The translations under genes were made by a program, and so were the position numbers. Positions 35,601-43,847 of a stretch of 64,000 nt of DNA are shown one piece after another; position 1 is the first letter of the stretch; every line of letters begins with the position of its first letter. A model generated the notes under the pieces. The model had not been told where the DNA came from and did no database searches. It worked only from the letters and a program-made list of their open reading frames with translations. The stretch spans positions 1 to 64,000 of the forward strand of contig VSPG01000007.1 in assembly GCA_009775265.1 (NCBI GenBank). Direction: 5' to 3'. Origin of the DNA: Muribaculaceae bacterium. GTDB taxonomy: Bacteria > Bacteroidota > Bacteroidia > Bacteroidales > Muribaculaceae.

Positions 35601-36578
35601 CCCCACCCAGATGCTCCCCGTGCGGTCCTCCATCAGCACAGTTACTATATTGCTGCTCAGCGTCCTGTTGTTGTCGGGATCGCTCACCACGCGCTGCATG
35701 TGCCCGTTCTTTTCAAACACGACGATACCGTCATGGTCGTAGCCTATCCACACGCGCCCGTCCCGGTCCTGCAGCACGGATATCACATAGCCCTGCGGGA
35801 GCGGCGTGCCTCCGAGGCTATCGTGCCATGTGTTCGTGGCGTCGCTGTACAGCCATAGTCCGCCGACAGAATACACCCACAGCAGCCCCTCACGATCGGC
35901 ATAAGCCATGAACCCCTGATCGTAAGGAGGATGCCAGGGCACGCGCGCGCTTTCGCACACCCTGGCCGACTCCATATCCACGAACGCCATACCTCCCTGC
36001 GTGTTTATAGCCATAATCCGCCCGGGAGACGATTCCACGATATCGCATACGTCTGCCTGCAACAGCAGGCCGTCGGCATCCGACACCTGCACCGTGCCGC
36101 CGTCTTTGTATCTGAACAGACCGCATCCGTCCACATACATCCAGCATGAGCCGTCCGAGGCGAACTGCACATGCGACGGCACCGTGTCCAGCCCCATCGA
36201 CGCATACGCCCGCGTCATATCTTTATAGAAACGCTCTTTATCGGGGTCGAAAATGGAGTAAGTGCCGCCGGCCCGCACCCACAGACGCCCGTCAGGAGCC
36301 CGCTGGATGTCCTGCACGTATCCGTCGTGCAAGGCCGTACTGTCGCCGTCGTCCCGAGTGAAGCTGCGCACCGAATATCCGTCATAGCGGTCAAGCCCTG
36401 AAGCAGTGCCGAAATATATGAAACCTTTGTCGTCCTGGTATATGGCATTTATAAGCTTGCTCGAAAGTTTTAATTCGTCGGACAAATGCCTGAACTGGTA
36501 GCTCCTGGCCCCATAGGCGCCCGCTGCCGGGAAGAATACACAAATAATATATATAAGAACGTGTGTTTTCATTGGCAT
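32601..36578 (-). CDS. hybrid two-component system sensor/regulator (HTCS)
   Basis: This 1325-residue single-chain regulator senses a glycan fragment in the periplasm and activates the locus. Order: signal/anchor, two beta-propeller halves of Reg_prop repeats (about 30-660), a Y_Y_Y domain (about 690-765), one membrane helix (about 775-797), a histidine kinase with His838 in NVSHELRTPL, ATPase motifs DSGCGIPD and GTGIGLSLV, a receiver with Asp1126 in IIVSDLMMPGMD, and an AraC-type DNA-binding domain to the C-terminus. All key residues are intact. The linker between ATPase and receiver (SEGAAAPSEGAA) is encoded by two perfect inverted repeats. It sits between the two divergent arms of the locus. 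Confidence 0.95.
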   Translation of the reverse strand: MPMKTHVLIYIICVFFPAAGAYGARSYQFRHLSDELKLSSKLINAIYQDDKGFIYFGTASGLDRYDGYSVRSFTRDDGDSTALHDGYVQDIQRAPDGRLWVRAGGTYSIFDPDKERFYKDMTRAYASMGLDTVPSHVQFASDGSCWMYVDGCGLFRYKDGGTVQVSDADGLLLQADVCDIVESSPGRIMAINTQGGMAFVDMESARVCESARVPWHPPYDQGFMAYADREGLLWVYSVGGLWLYSDATNTWHDSLGGTPLPQGYVISVLQDRDGRVWIGYDHDGIVVFEKNGHMQRVVSDPDNNRTLSSNIVTVLMEDRTGSIWVGSRKNGVSVYDDSAFKFDFTPYPDINCISGDSDGRVWAGTDSRGLLSLDRNTGASRIIATGRGGQFPESIVSVAGDGSGGVWCGTFGGGLLHVGASGAQRRFTLSDGLVSDNVWGVHPMSDGTLLLGTLGEGLQRFDPHTRRSEVFDESNSGLPSDFVSSLCEAEDGTIYVGTAAGLGVYDPEAGTVGGRVGNAAGTQRFTDANINQVMCDSRGLLWVATRDGLVAYDADSDSLCSVRLGTHSRFVLGIAEDKSGKLWASVGSELVSIAVARGDSGLSFAVRVYDGSDGLQACDFNQRSLCAMPDGEMMVGGFFGINSFRPESLKCSESAPRVFFTDLSLFNIPVGVGEDVDGRVILPKRLSVLDGIELDYDDNEFSVSFATDGYVKPDKTTYYYLLEGFSDEWRAVPAHGNSVSYTNLAPGRYTLRVKAQSGDGLPSENEASLGILIHPPFYATAWAKLLYVLAAFAFVFWAFRVVRAHERRLSKRRESVEAARKQEELDQLKFRFFANVSHELRTPLTLITAPLESLLKKELDGDTRGKLEMIHGNATKLLAMVNQLLDFRKNEVAGLALNASRGDIVSFVRSICDSFLMLSEKKGIHLTFFSSVSRLFVDFDEDKMGKIVMNLLSNAFKYTPVDGRVDVSLSLAGDVLELTIADSGCGIPDAEKDRIFERFYQGANQSSAGGGTGIGLSLVAEFVRLHGGTVAVADNAVRGAVFTVALPVRGAESATDRQRRPSEGAAAPSEGAAVRRPRLLVVDDNADLLKFFTSELGGEFSVVAVTGGAEALEEVQRHQPDIIVSDLMMPGMDGIELCRRLKSDAATASIPLLILTVKHEVSAKIEGLTLGADDYMTKPFNVDELRLRVTKLLRLRRRGAGRALIEPEPQSIAITSLDEKLIERAVGYVEENMSRADLSVEELAAEMGMSRVHLYKRLKQITGKTPIEFIRLLRLKRAAQLLRESQLNISEIAYRCGFNNPKYFSRYFKDEFGVLPSVYQENEGK
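33366..33399. repeat. perfect 15-bp inverted repeat inside the HTCS gene
   Basis: The arms 33366-33380 and 33385-33399 are exact reverse complements around a CGCA loop. Read in frame on the minus strand, the palindrome yields the protein direct repeat PSEGAA-APSEGAA in the linker before the receiver domain. Confidence 0.8.
33403..33445. repeat. perfect 17-bp inverted repeat inside the HTCS gene
   Basis: The arms 33403-33419 and 33429-33445 are exact reverse complements around a 9-base loop. It lies 3 bases from the first palindrome and codes for the start of the same linker (LPVRGAESATDRQR). The arm shares CCTGTCCG with the hairpin at 58543-58578. Confidence 0.8.
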
Positions 36579-36603
36579 GCTACATAAACATGGATTTTTG
36601 TTG

Positions 36604-36611
36604 CAAAAATA
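36604..36611 (-). promoter_or_regulatory. -7 element (TATTTTTG) of the HTCS gene
   Basis: The minus strand reads TATTTTTG, a full TAnnTTTG match, giving a leader of about 20 bases to the HTCS start. Confidence 0.45.
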
Positions 36612-36900
36612 AGCATTTCAGCCCCCTGCCGCTTTGTTAAATTCTATGTTGTACAGCATAGTTTACATATGATGCAACATTTAATACCTGCTAATATAAC
36701 ATTCGATACACAGAGTAAAACCATTTATACATCGCTGGGCAACAGCCACGAGTCACCGCAAATTTATATTGACGTAATTTTGCATTTGAAAACTCAACCA
36801 TGGAAAAACCCAACAATATTTAACCTGGATTAGCGCGGCTTAACCTTATTTCAGCAATCAATATTTATCTATATATTCACAAACCTAAAATCATTTATCA
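36612..36900. other. divergent regulatory region between HTCS and susC
   Basis: This AT-rich stretch has no gene. It carries a susC -7 element and, by analogy with other HTCS-controlled loci, should contain the regulator's binding site, which I cannot pick out by eye. Confidence 0.45.
36775..36782 (+). promoter_or_regulatory. -7 element (TAATTTTG) of the susC operon
   Basis: TAATTTTG is a full match to TAnnTTTG. It lies about 120 bases before susC. The absence of a -33 TTTG fits an activator-dependent promoter. Confidence 0.5.
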
Positions 36901-39900
36901 ATGGGACAAACACACTGCACACGATGCCAGCGGCTTAGCTCTGTAAGGGCTCTGCTTTTGGCATTCTGCCTATTGATGGGCAGCGTGGCCGCAAGCGCAC
37001 AGACGCTGACAGTCACCGGCACAGTAACCTCCGCCTCCGACGGCGAGCCCCTTATCGGAGCTTCCGTCACAGTGAAGGGAGCCAACGAAGGCGCCACCAC
37101 CGACATTGATGGCAACTACTCCATCAAGGTGAACCCTGGCACCACGCTCACATTCTCCTATGTGGGATTCTCGCCGCGCGACATCAAAGTGACAGGCAAC
37201 CGCCTCGACGTCGCCCTTCAGGAGAACGCCGAATCGCTCAACGAACTCGTAGTTGTTGGTTACGGCACAATGAAGAAAAAACTCGTCACCGGCGCAACCG
37301 CGCAGATTAAAGGCGACGAAATTGCGAAACTCAACACCACATCGCCCCTGCAGGCAATGCAAGGCCAGCTCCCCGGCGTCGCCATCTCGTCCAACTCCGG
37401 ACAGCCCGGCGAAGGCATGAAGGTGCAGATTCGCGGTCTCGGCACCGTGGGCAACGCATCGCCCCTCTACCTCATAGACGGCGTAGGCGGCGACATCTCC
37501 ACCCTCAACCCCAACGATATCGAAAGCATCGACGTGCTCAAGGACGCAGCATCCGCCGCCATCTACGGCGCACAGGCTGCCAACGGCGTAGTGCTCATCA
37601 CCACCAAGCAAGGACGTGAAGGACGCTCCACCGTCACTTTCGACGGCTACTTCGGATGGCAGAGCGCAGCTAAAAAGACACAGATGCTCAATGCCGAGCA
37701 GTACATGACCATCATGGACGAACAGAACGTGGCCGAAGGCTCCGCACCCTACAACTGGGAAGGCTACAACAGCATATGGCGCTACGATGCCGATGGCAAC
37801 CGCCTCGGTGTCATCGACACTGACTGGGTAGACCAGATGTTCAAAGACAACGCCACCACGCAGAGCTACAACATCGGCATCAGCGGCGGCAACGCCACCA
37901 GCACATACGCCATCAGCCTCGGCTACCTCAACCAGGAGGGCATCGGCGGCGGAAAAGCTGTGTCCGACTATTCCCGCTACAACTTCCGTATCAACTCCGA
38001 CCATAAAGTGTTCAACGGTCTCCTCACCATCGGCGAGCAGGCAAGCTTCGTATACACCAAGAAGAAAGGCATCGGCGTAGGTAACCAGTACAACAACTCC
38101 CTGCGCGGCGCGTTCGGCACATCGCCCCTCTCGCCCGTCTATGACGCCGAAGGCAACTACAACTCCACAAGCAACAGCGACTGGCTCAACACCGACGGAA
38201 ACCCCTACGGAAGCATGATGCTGAACAACCAGAACATGAACAAGGGCGCCACCTTCTCCGGCAACGTATACGCTCAGCTCGAGCCCATCAAGAACCTTAA
38301 GATACGCACCGTGTTCGGCGCCGTCTACGGCTCCAGCGAATACCGCAGCTTTAAGCCAATCTACAACCTGTCGTTCTACGACTACAACGAGCACACGAGT
38401 GTGAACCAGAACATGAACCAGAGCATCGGCCTGACGTGGACCAACACGGCAAGCTACGACTGGGACATCAAAGACCACCACTTCAACGCCCTCGTCGGCA
38501 TGGAAGCATACCGTTATGAAGGCACATACGTGGGCGCCGGCAACCGCGACCTCAAGGAAGGTTTCGACTCATGGCCATTTGCATGGGTGAACAACGGCAC
38601 CGCCGCAAACACCGCCGACGGACTCAGCGCCAGCGGCAACCCCCACGACAACGCCCGATCCGTCAGCTACTTCGGACGTATCGGCTGGAACTGGCAGGAG
38701 AAATACATGATTAATGTGACCCTCCGTTCCGACGGTTCCTCGAAGTTCGCTTCCGGCCACCGCTTCGGCACATTCCCCTCTGTTTCCGCAGGCTGGAACC
38801 TCAGCAACGAAAAATTCATGGAAAGCAGCCGCACCTGGCTCGACTTCCTGAAAATACGCGGCAGCTGGGGCCGTGTGGGCAACCAAAACATCAACAACTA
38901 CCAGTACCTCGCTCCCATCAAGGTGACCAACACCCACTATTTCTTCGGCCAGTACTTCGGTCCCAACGGCAGCTACAGCGACTACTCCACCATCCTCAGC
39001 AACAACTGGGGCGCATTCCCGAGCCGCCTGGGCAACCTCGACATCACCTGGGAGACCTCCGAGCAGCTTGACTTCGGCTTCGACGCCACACTTCTCAAGA
39101 ACCGTCTGCGCATCAACTTCGACTGGTACCAGAAGACTACCAAGGACTGGCTCGTAGTGGCACCGATTCTCGCTACCGCCGGCACAGACGCACCTTTCAT
39201 CAACGGCGGCGACGTGAAGAACACCGGTGTCGAACTCGGCATCACATGGAACGACGTCATCGGCAACGACTTCTCTTACAGCATCAGCGTCAACGGAGCA
39301 TACAACCGGAACAAAGTAGGCTCCATCCCCACCGAGGACGGAATTATCCATGGTCCTACAAACCAGCTGTACGACAACTCGCCTGAATTCTACCGCGCCG
39401 AAAACGGCCAGCCCATAGGCTACTTCTGGGGCTACCAGACCGACGGCATATTCCAGAACCAGGCGCAGATTGACGAATGGCGCGAAGCAGGCCTCGGCAT
39501 CCTGCAGGCCGACGTCAAGCCCGGCGACGTAATCTTCGTGGACCGCAACCGCGACGGTGTCATCAACGACCTCGACAAAACCAATATCGGCAGCGGCGTG
39601 CCCAAGTTCACTTACGGCCTTAACATCAACCTGTTCTACAAAAACTTCGACCTCGGCATCACAGCCAACGGCGCAGCCGGATTCCAAATCGCACAGAGCT
39701 ACCGCAACCAGACCAGCATGTACTCCAACTACACCACGGAAATACTCGACCGCTGGACCGGCGAAGGAACAAGCAACCGCATCCCCCGCGTCACCAACCA
39801 GAACGTAAACTGGCAGTTCAGCGAGCTATATCTCCACGACGGCGACTACCTGCGCATCAGCAACCTCACTTTAGGATATGATTTCGCTCCCCTGATGAAA

Positions 39901-40080
39901 CAGAAATGGTGCTCCAAGGCCCGTCTCTACTTCCAGGCACAGAACCTCGCCACGTTCACCAAGTACAACGGCATGGATCCCGACCTCGGCTACGGCCCCG
40001 ACGGATGGGTAAGCGGTGTAGACCTGGGCTTCTATCCCCGTCCCCGCACGTTCCTCTTCGGTGTAAACCTCGCGTTTTAA
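36901..40080 (+). CDS. SusC-family TonB-dependent outer-membrane transporter
   Basis: The 1059-residue transporter imports oligosaccharides through the outer membrane using TonB. After the signal (cleavage near ASAQT) comes a carboxypeptidase-D-like domain (TVTGTVTSASDGEPLIGASVTVKG), the TonB-box region (NELVVVGYGTMKKKLVTGA), a plug with the SusC motif AASAAIYGAQAANGVVLITTKQG, and a 22-strand barrel ending YPRPRTFLFGVNLAF. The N-terminus before the signal helix is longer and more Cys-rich than usual. It should pair with the SusD homologue 36 bases downstream. In this locus the cargo is most likely xyloglucan oligosaccharides. Confidence 0.96.
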   Translation: MGQTHCTRCQRLSSVRALLLAFCLLMGSVAASAQTLTVTGTVTSASDGEPLIGASVTVKGANEGATTDIDGNYSIKVNPGTTLTFSYVGFSPRDIKVTGNRLDVALQENAESLNELVVVGYGTMKKKLVTGATAQIKGDEIAKLNTTSPLQAMQGQLPGVAISSNSGQPGEGMKVQIRGLGTVGNASPLYLIDGVGGDISTLNPNDIESIDVLKDAASAAIYGAQAANGVVLITTKQGREGRSTVTFDGYFGWQSAAKKTQMLNAEQYMTIMDEQNVAEGSAPYNWEGYNSIWRYDADGNRLGVIDTDWVDQMFKDNATTQSYNIGISGGNATSTYAISLGYLNQEGIGGGKAVSDYSRYNFRINSDHKVFNGLLTIGEQASFVYTKKKGIGVGNQYNNSLRGAFGTSPLSPVYDAEGNYNSTSNSDWLNTDGNPYGSMMLNNQNMNKGATFSGNVYAQLEPIKNLKIRTVFGAVYGSSEYRSFKPIYNLSFYDYNEHTSVNQNMNQSIGLTWTNTASYDWDIKDHHFNALVGMEAYRYEGTYVGAGNRDLKEGFDSWPFAWVNNGTAANTADGLSASGNPHDNARSVSYFGRIGWNWQEKYMINVTLRSDGSSKFASGHRFGTFPSVSAGWNLSNEKFMESSRTWLDFLKIRGSWGRVGNQNINNYQYLAPIKVTNTHYFFGQYFGPNGSYSDYSTILSNNWGAFPSRLGNLDITWETSEQLDFGFDATLLKNRLRINFDWYQKTTKDWLVVAPILATAGTDAPFINGGDVKNTGVELGITWNDVIGNDFSYSISVNGAYNRNKVGSIPTEDGIIHGPTNQLYDNSPEFYRAENGQPIGYFWGYQTDGIFQNQAQIDEWREAGLGILQADVKPGDVIFVDRNRDGVINDLDKTNIGSGVPKFTYGLNINLFYKNFDLGITANGAAGFQIAQSYRNQTSMYSNYTTEILDRWTGEGTSNRIPRVTNQNVNWQFSELYLHDGDYLRISNLTLGYDFAPLMKQKWCSKARLYFQAQNLATFTKYNGMDPDLGYGPDGWVSGVDLGFYPRPRTFLFGVNLAF

Positions 40081-40116
40081 TCCCATTACCAGTAAAACAC
40101 ATTATTTGAATAGGAA

Positions 40117-41769
40117 ATGAAAAAATTCAAATTCAGCATACTTGCCGGCATCGCAACGCTCGGTCTCATGACAGGCTCCTGCGCCGACAGCTTCCTGGAC
40201 GTCTCGTCGAAGACCGAGCCGAACAGTGGCAACTTCTACAAAACCGAAGGCGACGCATGGCGAGCCCTGCTCGGCTGCTACGACGGATGGCGTCAGATCA
40301 GCTCCAACCCCGGAATTGGCTTTTACATCGCCTCCACCATCATGAGCGATGAATGCTACGGAGCAACCGGCAAAGGCGACGGTTTCGGCTATCAGGCCAT
40401 CGACGGTTTCAACCAGGCCATGTCACCTTCCGACCAGAACCTTTACGAACAGGACTGGAAGGTGTACTACGCCGGCGTATACCGCTGCAACGAACTCATC
40501 AGCAAAGAGACACAGATTGCATGGGAGCCGGAAAGCGGCAACCGCGCCCTATATATGGCCGAATGCCGTGCTCTCCGCGCGCTGCTCTATTTCGACATGG
40601 TACGCCTGTGGGGCAACATCCCCCTCTTCCTCGAACCGGTCAATGAAAACCGCGAACAGGCAGATCCCGCCGACGTGTACAACGCCATCGTAGAAGACCT
40701 CAAATTTGCCGCTGAAAATATACCCGCCGACGCCAACCTCGGCGTCAGCAACAACGGCCGCATCACCAGATATGCCGCCGAAGCCATGCTTGCACGTGTA
40801 TACCTTTTCTACACCGGCTACTACGGCAAAGAACTCGAAGGCCTCACAAAGGAAAATGTAATCGGCTACCTCGACGACGTCGTGAAAGCCGGCCACTACA
40901 ACCTCGTGCCAGACTTCAAGACCCTGTGGCCCGCCGCATCGCTCGTGCCCAAAGGCGAAGACGCATGGGACCCCGAACTCTCCACCTATGCAGGCGAAGC
41001 CAACTGCGAGTTCATTCTCCAGCAGAAATTCACTCCCAGCCAGGACTATAACGGCAACAACGACTCCAACCGCTGGCAAGTGATGGTGGGCATGCGCACA
41101 CTCTCATACTCTCCCTACCTCAAAGGATGGGGTGCAGCCACCGTGTGTCCTTCCTTCAAGCAGAAGTATGCTGCCGGCGACACCCGCCTCACAGCAAGCA
41201 TAATCGACATCGTAGGCGAAGGTGTGAACTCGTCGTCCGACTACGCTAATTCCGTAAAAGACTGGCGTGAATACACCGGCTACTGCGTGAAGAAATATTC
41301 TCCCATCGGTTTCCGCAACGGCAACAGCGCATCCAAAGAAGACGGCAGCGCCGACTTCCAGATCGCCAACTCGCAGAACTGGGTAATCATGCGCTATGCC
41401 GACGTGCTCCTCATGGTTGCCGAACTCGGCGGCGTTCCCTCCAAGACCGCACAGGCAGCCCTCGACGATGTGCGCTCACGTGCTGGCCTGCCCTCCGTAC
41501 CCGCCACGCTCGACAACGTGCTCAACGAACGCGCCCTCGAGCTCGCATTCGAAGGCATCCGCTACTGGGACCTCCTGCGTCAGGGCATCGACAAGACCGC
41601 GGCTGCTATCAGCGCAAGCGCAGGCCCCGTCAAGACAGCAGGCATAGACGCCACCGTCACCTACGACCCGGCCAAAATCATCGCCACCAAAGGTCTCTGC
41701 CAGATACCTCTCAACCAGATCACTCTCTCCAACGGCGTGCTCAAGCAGAACGCCGGCTGGGAAAAGTAA
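40117..41769 (+). CDS. SusD-family surface glycan-binding lipoprotein
   Basis: The 550-residue lipoprotein (lipobox TGSC, Cys about 23) caps the SusC channel and binds incoming glycan. SusD signatures include DSFLDVSSKTEPNSGNFYKTEGDAWRALLGCY at the start, the helical TPR-like region with AECRALRALLYFDMVRLWGNIPL, and near the end VLNERALELAFEGIRYWDLLRQG. It follows SusC directly. The binding residues cannot be assigned without a structure, though Trp-rich stretches are present. Confidence 0.96.
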   Translation: MKKFKFSILAGIATLGLMTGSCADSFLDVSSKTEPNSGNFYKTEGDAWRALLGCYDGWRQISSNPGIGFYIASTIMSDECYGATGKGDGFGYQAIDGFNQAMSPSDQNLYEQDWKVYYAGVYRCNELISKETQIAWEPESGNRALYMAECRALRALLYFDMVRLWGNIPLFLEPVNENREQADPADVYNAIVEDLKFAAENIPADANLGVSNNGRITRYAAEAMLARVYLFYTGYYGKELEGLTKENVIGYLDDVVKAGHYNLVPDFKTLWPAASLVPKGEDAWDPELSTYAGEANCEFILQQKFTPSQDYNGNNDSNRWQVMVGMRTLSYSPYLKGWGAATVCPSFKQKYAAGDTRLTASIIDIVGEGVNSSSDYANSVKDWREYTGYCVKKYSPIGFRNGNSASKEDGSADFQIANSQNWVIMRYADVLLMVAELGGVPSKTAQAALDDVRSRAGLPSVPATLDNVLNERALELAFEGIRYWDLLRQGIDKTAAAISASAGPVKTAGIDATVTYDPAKIIATKGLCQIPLNQITLSNGVLKQNAGWEK

Positions 41770-41809
41770 TAATCCATACATTACTATCTCCTAAATCAAT
41801 TTTCTCACA

Positions 41810-43705
41810 ATGAAAAAAGCATTCAAATATCTGAGCTGCCTGGCCTGCGGAATCCTCTCCGTGGCGGCGGTGTCCTGCTCGGAAGAAGATTACACGTTGC
41901 CCGCGCCCAACCTCACCACGGCAGAACTCGTGGAAGGCGTGGCATTCGAAGTGGAACACGACGCCACCAACCCCAATATCATCTACGTCAAGAGCCTTCT
42001 GCCTGCAAACTACCAGGTGGCATGGGTTACGCCCCAGGGGCGGCGCACCGGCGCAGAAACCACCCTCAAGATTCCGTTCGACGGGACATATGAGGTGCAG
42101 ATGGGTGTGGACACCCGCGGCGGCTACGTGTGGAGCGAACCCTATACATTCACCATCGATGAATTCTGCGCCGAATTCGTGGACCACTACATGTGGAAGC
42201 GCGTCAGCGGTGGCGTGGGCCAAAGCAAGACATGGCAGCTCGACCTCGCCCTGCTCGAGGACGGCAGCAGCAAGACCACCAAGTGGACGGGACCGAAATG
42301 GTTCTGGAACACCAACTACACATGGGACCACCTCCACGCAGCCAACGAAAACGAAACCACCTACAACAACTTCGTCGACGCCGACCCGTGGGACAAGGCC
42401 AACGCCATCGACCCATCCGACGTTCCCGCCGACAATGAAGCAGGCGACAACGCCAACTGGTACTGGACTGCGGACTACGCCGGCAACAGCTGGATGTGCG
42501 ACCTCAAGAACTACGGCTACATGACCCTCGACCTCATAGGTGGCGCCAACGTGACCATCACCGACGCCGACGGCAATGTGACAGGCAAAGGCTCCTACAT
42601 GCTTGACGTGGACGCACACACCATCACCTTCTCCGGCGTATATCCACTGAATACCACTACCGACGCTCCCTCGACACGCGTGTTCAAACTGCTCTACCTC
42701 TCGGACGACGCCATGATGATTCTTCCCAACGGCACCACCGCTGAGAACTACTCCCTCAACTATGTGACCAAAGATTTCTTCGAGAACTACGTGCCTGACG
42801 CCCCTAAAGAACCAGAACTTCCCGATGGCTGGCGCGACGACATCTCGCAGACCGTCATCACGTCCGTGAAGTGGACGCTCTCCGACAAGAATCCTATCGA
42901 CTGGTGCAAACCGGACGGTAGCCGCATGAACGGTTGGAATGACCTTTCCGAATATCCCGACTGGCTCGGCACTCCCGACCCCGCCACCTACGCCGGATTC
43001 TCCATGACTCTCGACTGCAACGACAACACAGCATTGTTCAGCTATCCCGACGGAAGCAGCGTATCATGCGGCTACACACTCGACGACAAAGGCATATACA
43101 CCTTTGACGCGGCAATTCCTTCCTGCACCATCGTAGGCTGGGCAAATTTCGCAACCGATGCCGAAAACGCACTGCGCATCATGAGCATCGAGAAAAACTC
43201 TCAGGGTTCTGTAATAGGCCTGTGGCTCGGAGCATTAGCGGCAGACAAGCCCGAATATACAGCCTACCACTTCGTGCCAAACGCAGGCAACAGTTCAACC
43301 ACGCCTACGCCTATCACCTACGCAGCCACACTCTCATTCAACGACACATCGACATGGAACCAAATCAATGGCGAGACTATCAAGGTAATGGAAGGACAAG
43401 AGTACACCGCCACCGTTGAAGCCACATGGACCAATGGCGACCCGCTGCTGTGGCTCGATGTTGCCGGAATACAGATTGACCACCCGAACGCCGACATCAC
43501 GTTGCTTGACATAAAGGTGGACGGAGAGTCTATAGCGTTCGACGACACTGCAATATCACGCGGATTTGACGACGACAAAGAACCAAAAGCCCTGCGCCGC
43601 TACATATGTGATGCATGGGGTCTGGCATCCTGCTTCCCATCTCTGGACATCTTCAAAATGAAGGCTGGAGCGGAAGTGACATTCAAAGTCACATACAACG
43701 ATTAA
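41810..43705 (+). CDS. SusE-position surface glycan-binding lipoprotein (SGBP-like)
   Basis: The 631-residue lipoprotein (lipobox AVSC, Cys23) directly follows SusD, the usual place of a second surface glycan-binding protein. The N-terminal part (about 35-115) looks like a PKD/Ig-type beta domain. The middle and C-terminal parts are rich in Trp and Tyr (KWFWNTNYTWDHLH, NANWYWTADYAGNSW), typical of carbohydrate-binding surfaces. I recognise no enzyme motif. In the related Bacteroides locus the equivalent protein binds xyloglucan and helps recruit it to SusCD. A strong terminator follows, so enzyme genes downstream are at least partly separate. Confidence 0.75.
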   Translation: MKKAFKYLSCLACGILSVAAVSCSEEDYTLPAPNLTTAELVEGVAFEVEHDATNPNIIYVKSLLPANYQVAWVTPQGRRTGAETTLKIPFDGTYEVQMGVDTRGGYVWSEPYTFTIDEFCAEFVDHYMWKRVSGGVGQSKTWQLDLALLEDGSSKTTKWTGPKWFWNTNYTWDHLHAANENETTYNNFVDADPWDKANAIDPSDVPADNEAGDNANWYWTADYAGNSWMCDLKNYGYMTLDLIGGANVTITDADGNVTGKGSYMLDVDAHTITFSGVYPLNTTTDAPSTRVFKLLYLSDDAMMILPNGTTAENYSLNYVTKDFFENYVPDAPKEPELPDGWRDDISQTVITSVKWTLSDKNPIDWCKPDGSRMNGWNDLSEYPDWLGTPDPATYAGFSMTLDCNDNTALFSYPDGSSVSCGYTLDDKGIYTFDAAIPSCTIVGWANFATDAENALRIMSIEKNSQGSVIGLWLGALAADKPEYTAYHFVPNAGNSSTTPTPITYAATLSFNDTSTWNQINGETIKVMEGQEYTATVEATWTNGDPLLWLDVAGIQIDHPNADITLLDIKVDGESIAFDDTAISRGFDDDKEPKALRRYICDAWGLASCFPSLDIFKMKAGAEVTFKVTYND

Positions 43706-43737
43706 CATAACAGCGAAATCCTGACACAACACACGGA

Positions 43738-43771
43738 GACGGGGAGAGTGCATTGACTCTCCCCGTCTTTT
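43738..43771 (+). terminator. intrinsic terminator after the SGBP gene
   Basis: GACGGGGAGAGT (43738-43749) and ACTCTCCCCGTC (43756-43767) form a perfect 12-bp stem with a GCATTG loop, followed by TTTT. Confidence 0.8.
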
Positions 43772-43847
43772 GAAGGTTCCAAGCATCTTTGCATTACGGA
43801 TAATTCCTGTTTTTTCAATTTTTAAAAACTTTTAATCTTATCACAAT

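Noticed and set aside
36970..38481. 503-codon frame opposite susC
   Set aside because: Shadow of the SusC gene; Val/Ala/Gly-rich with no recognisable domain.
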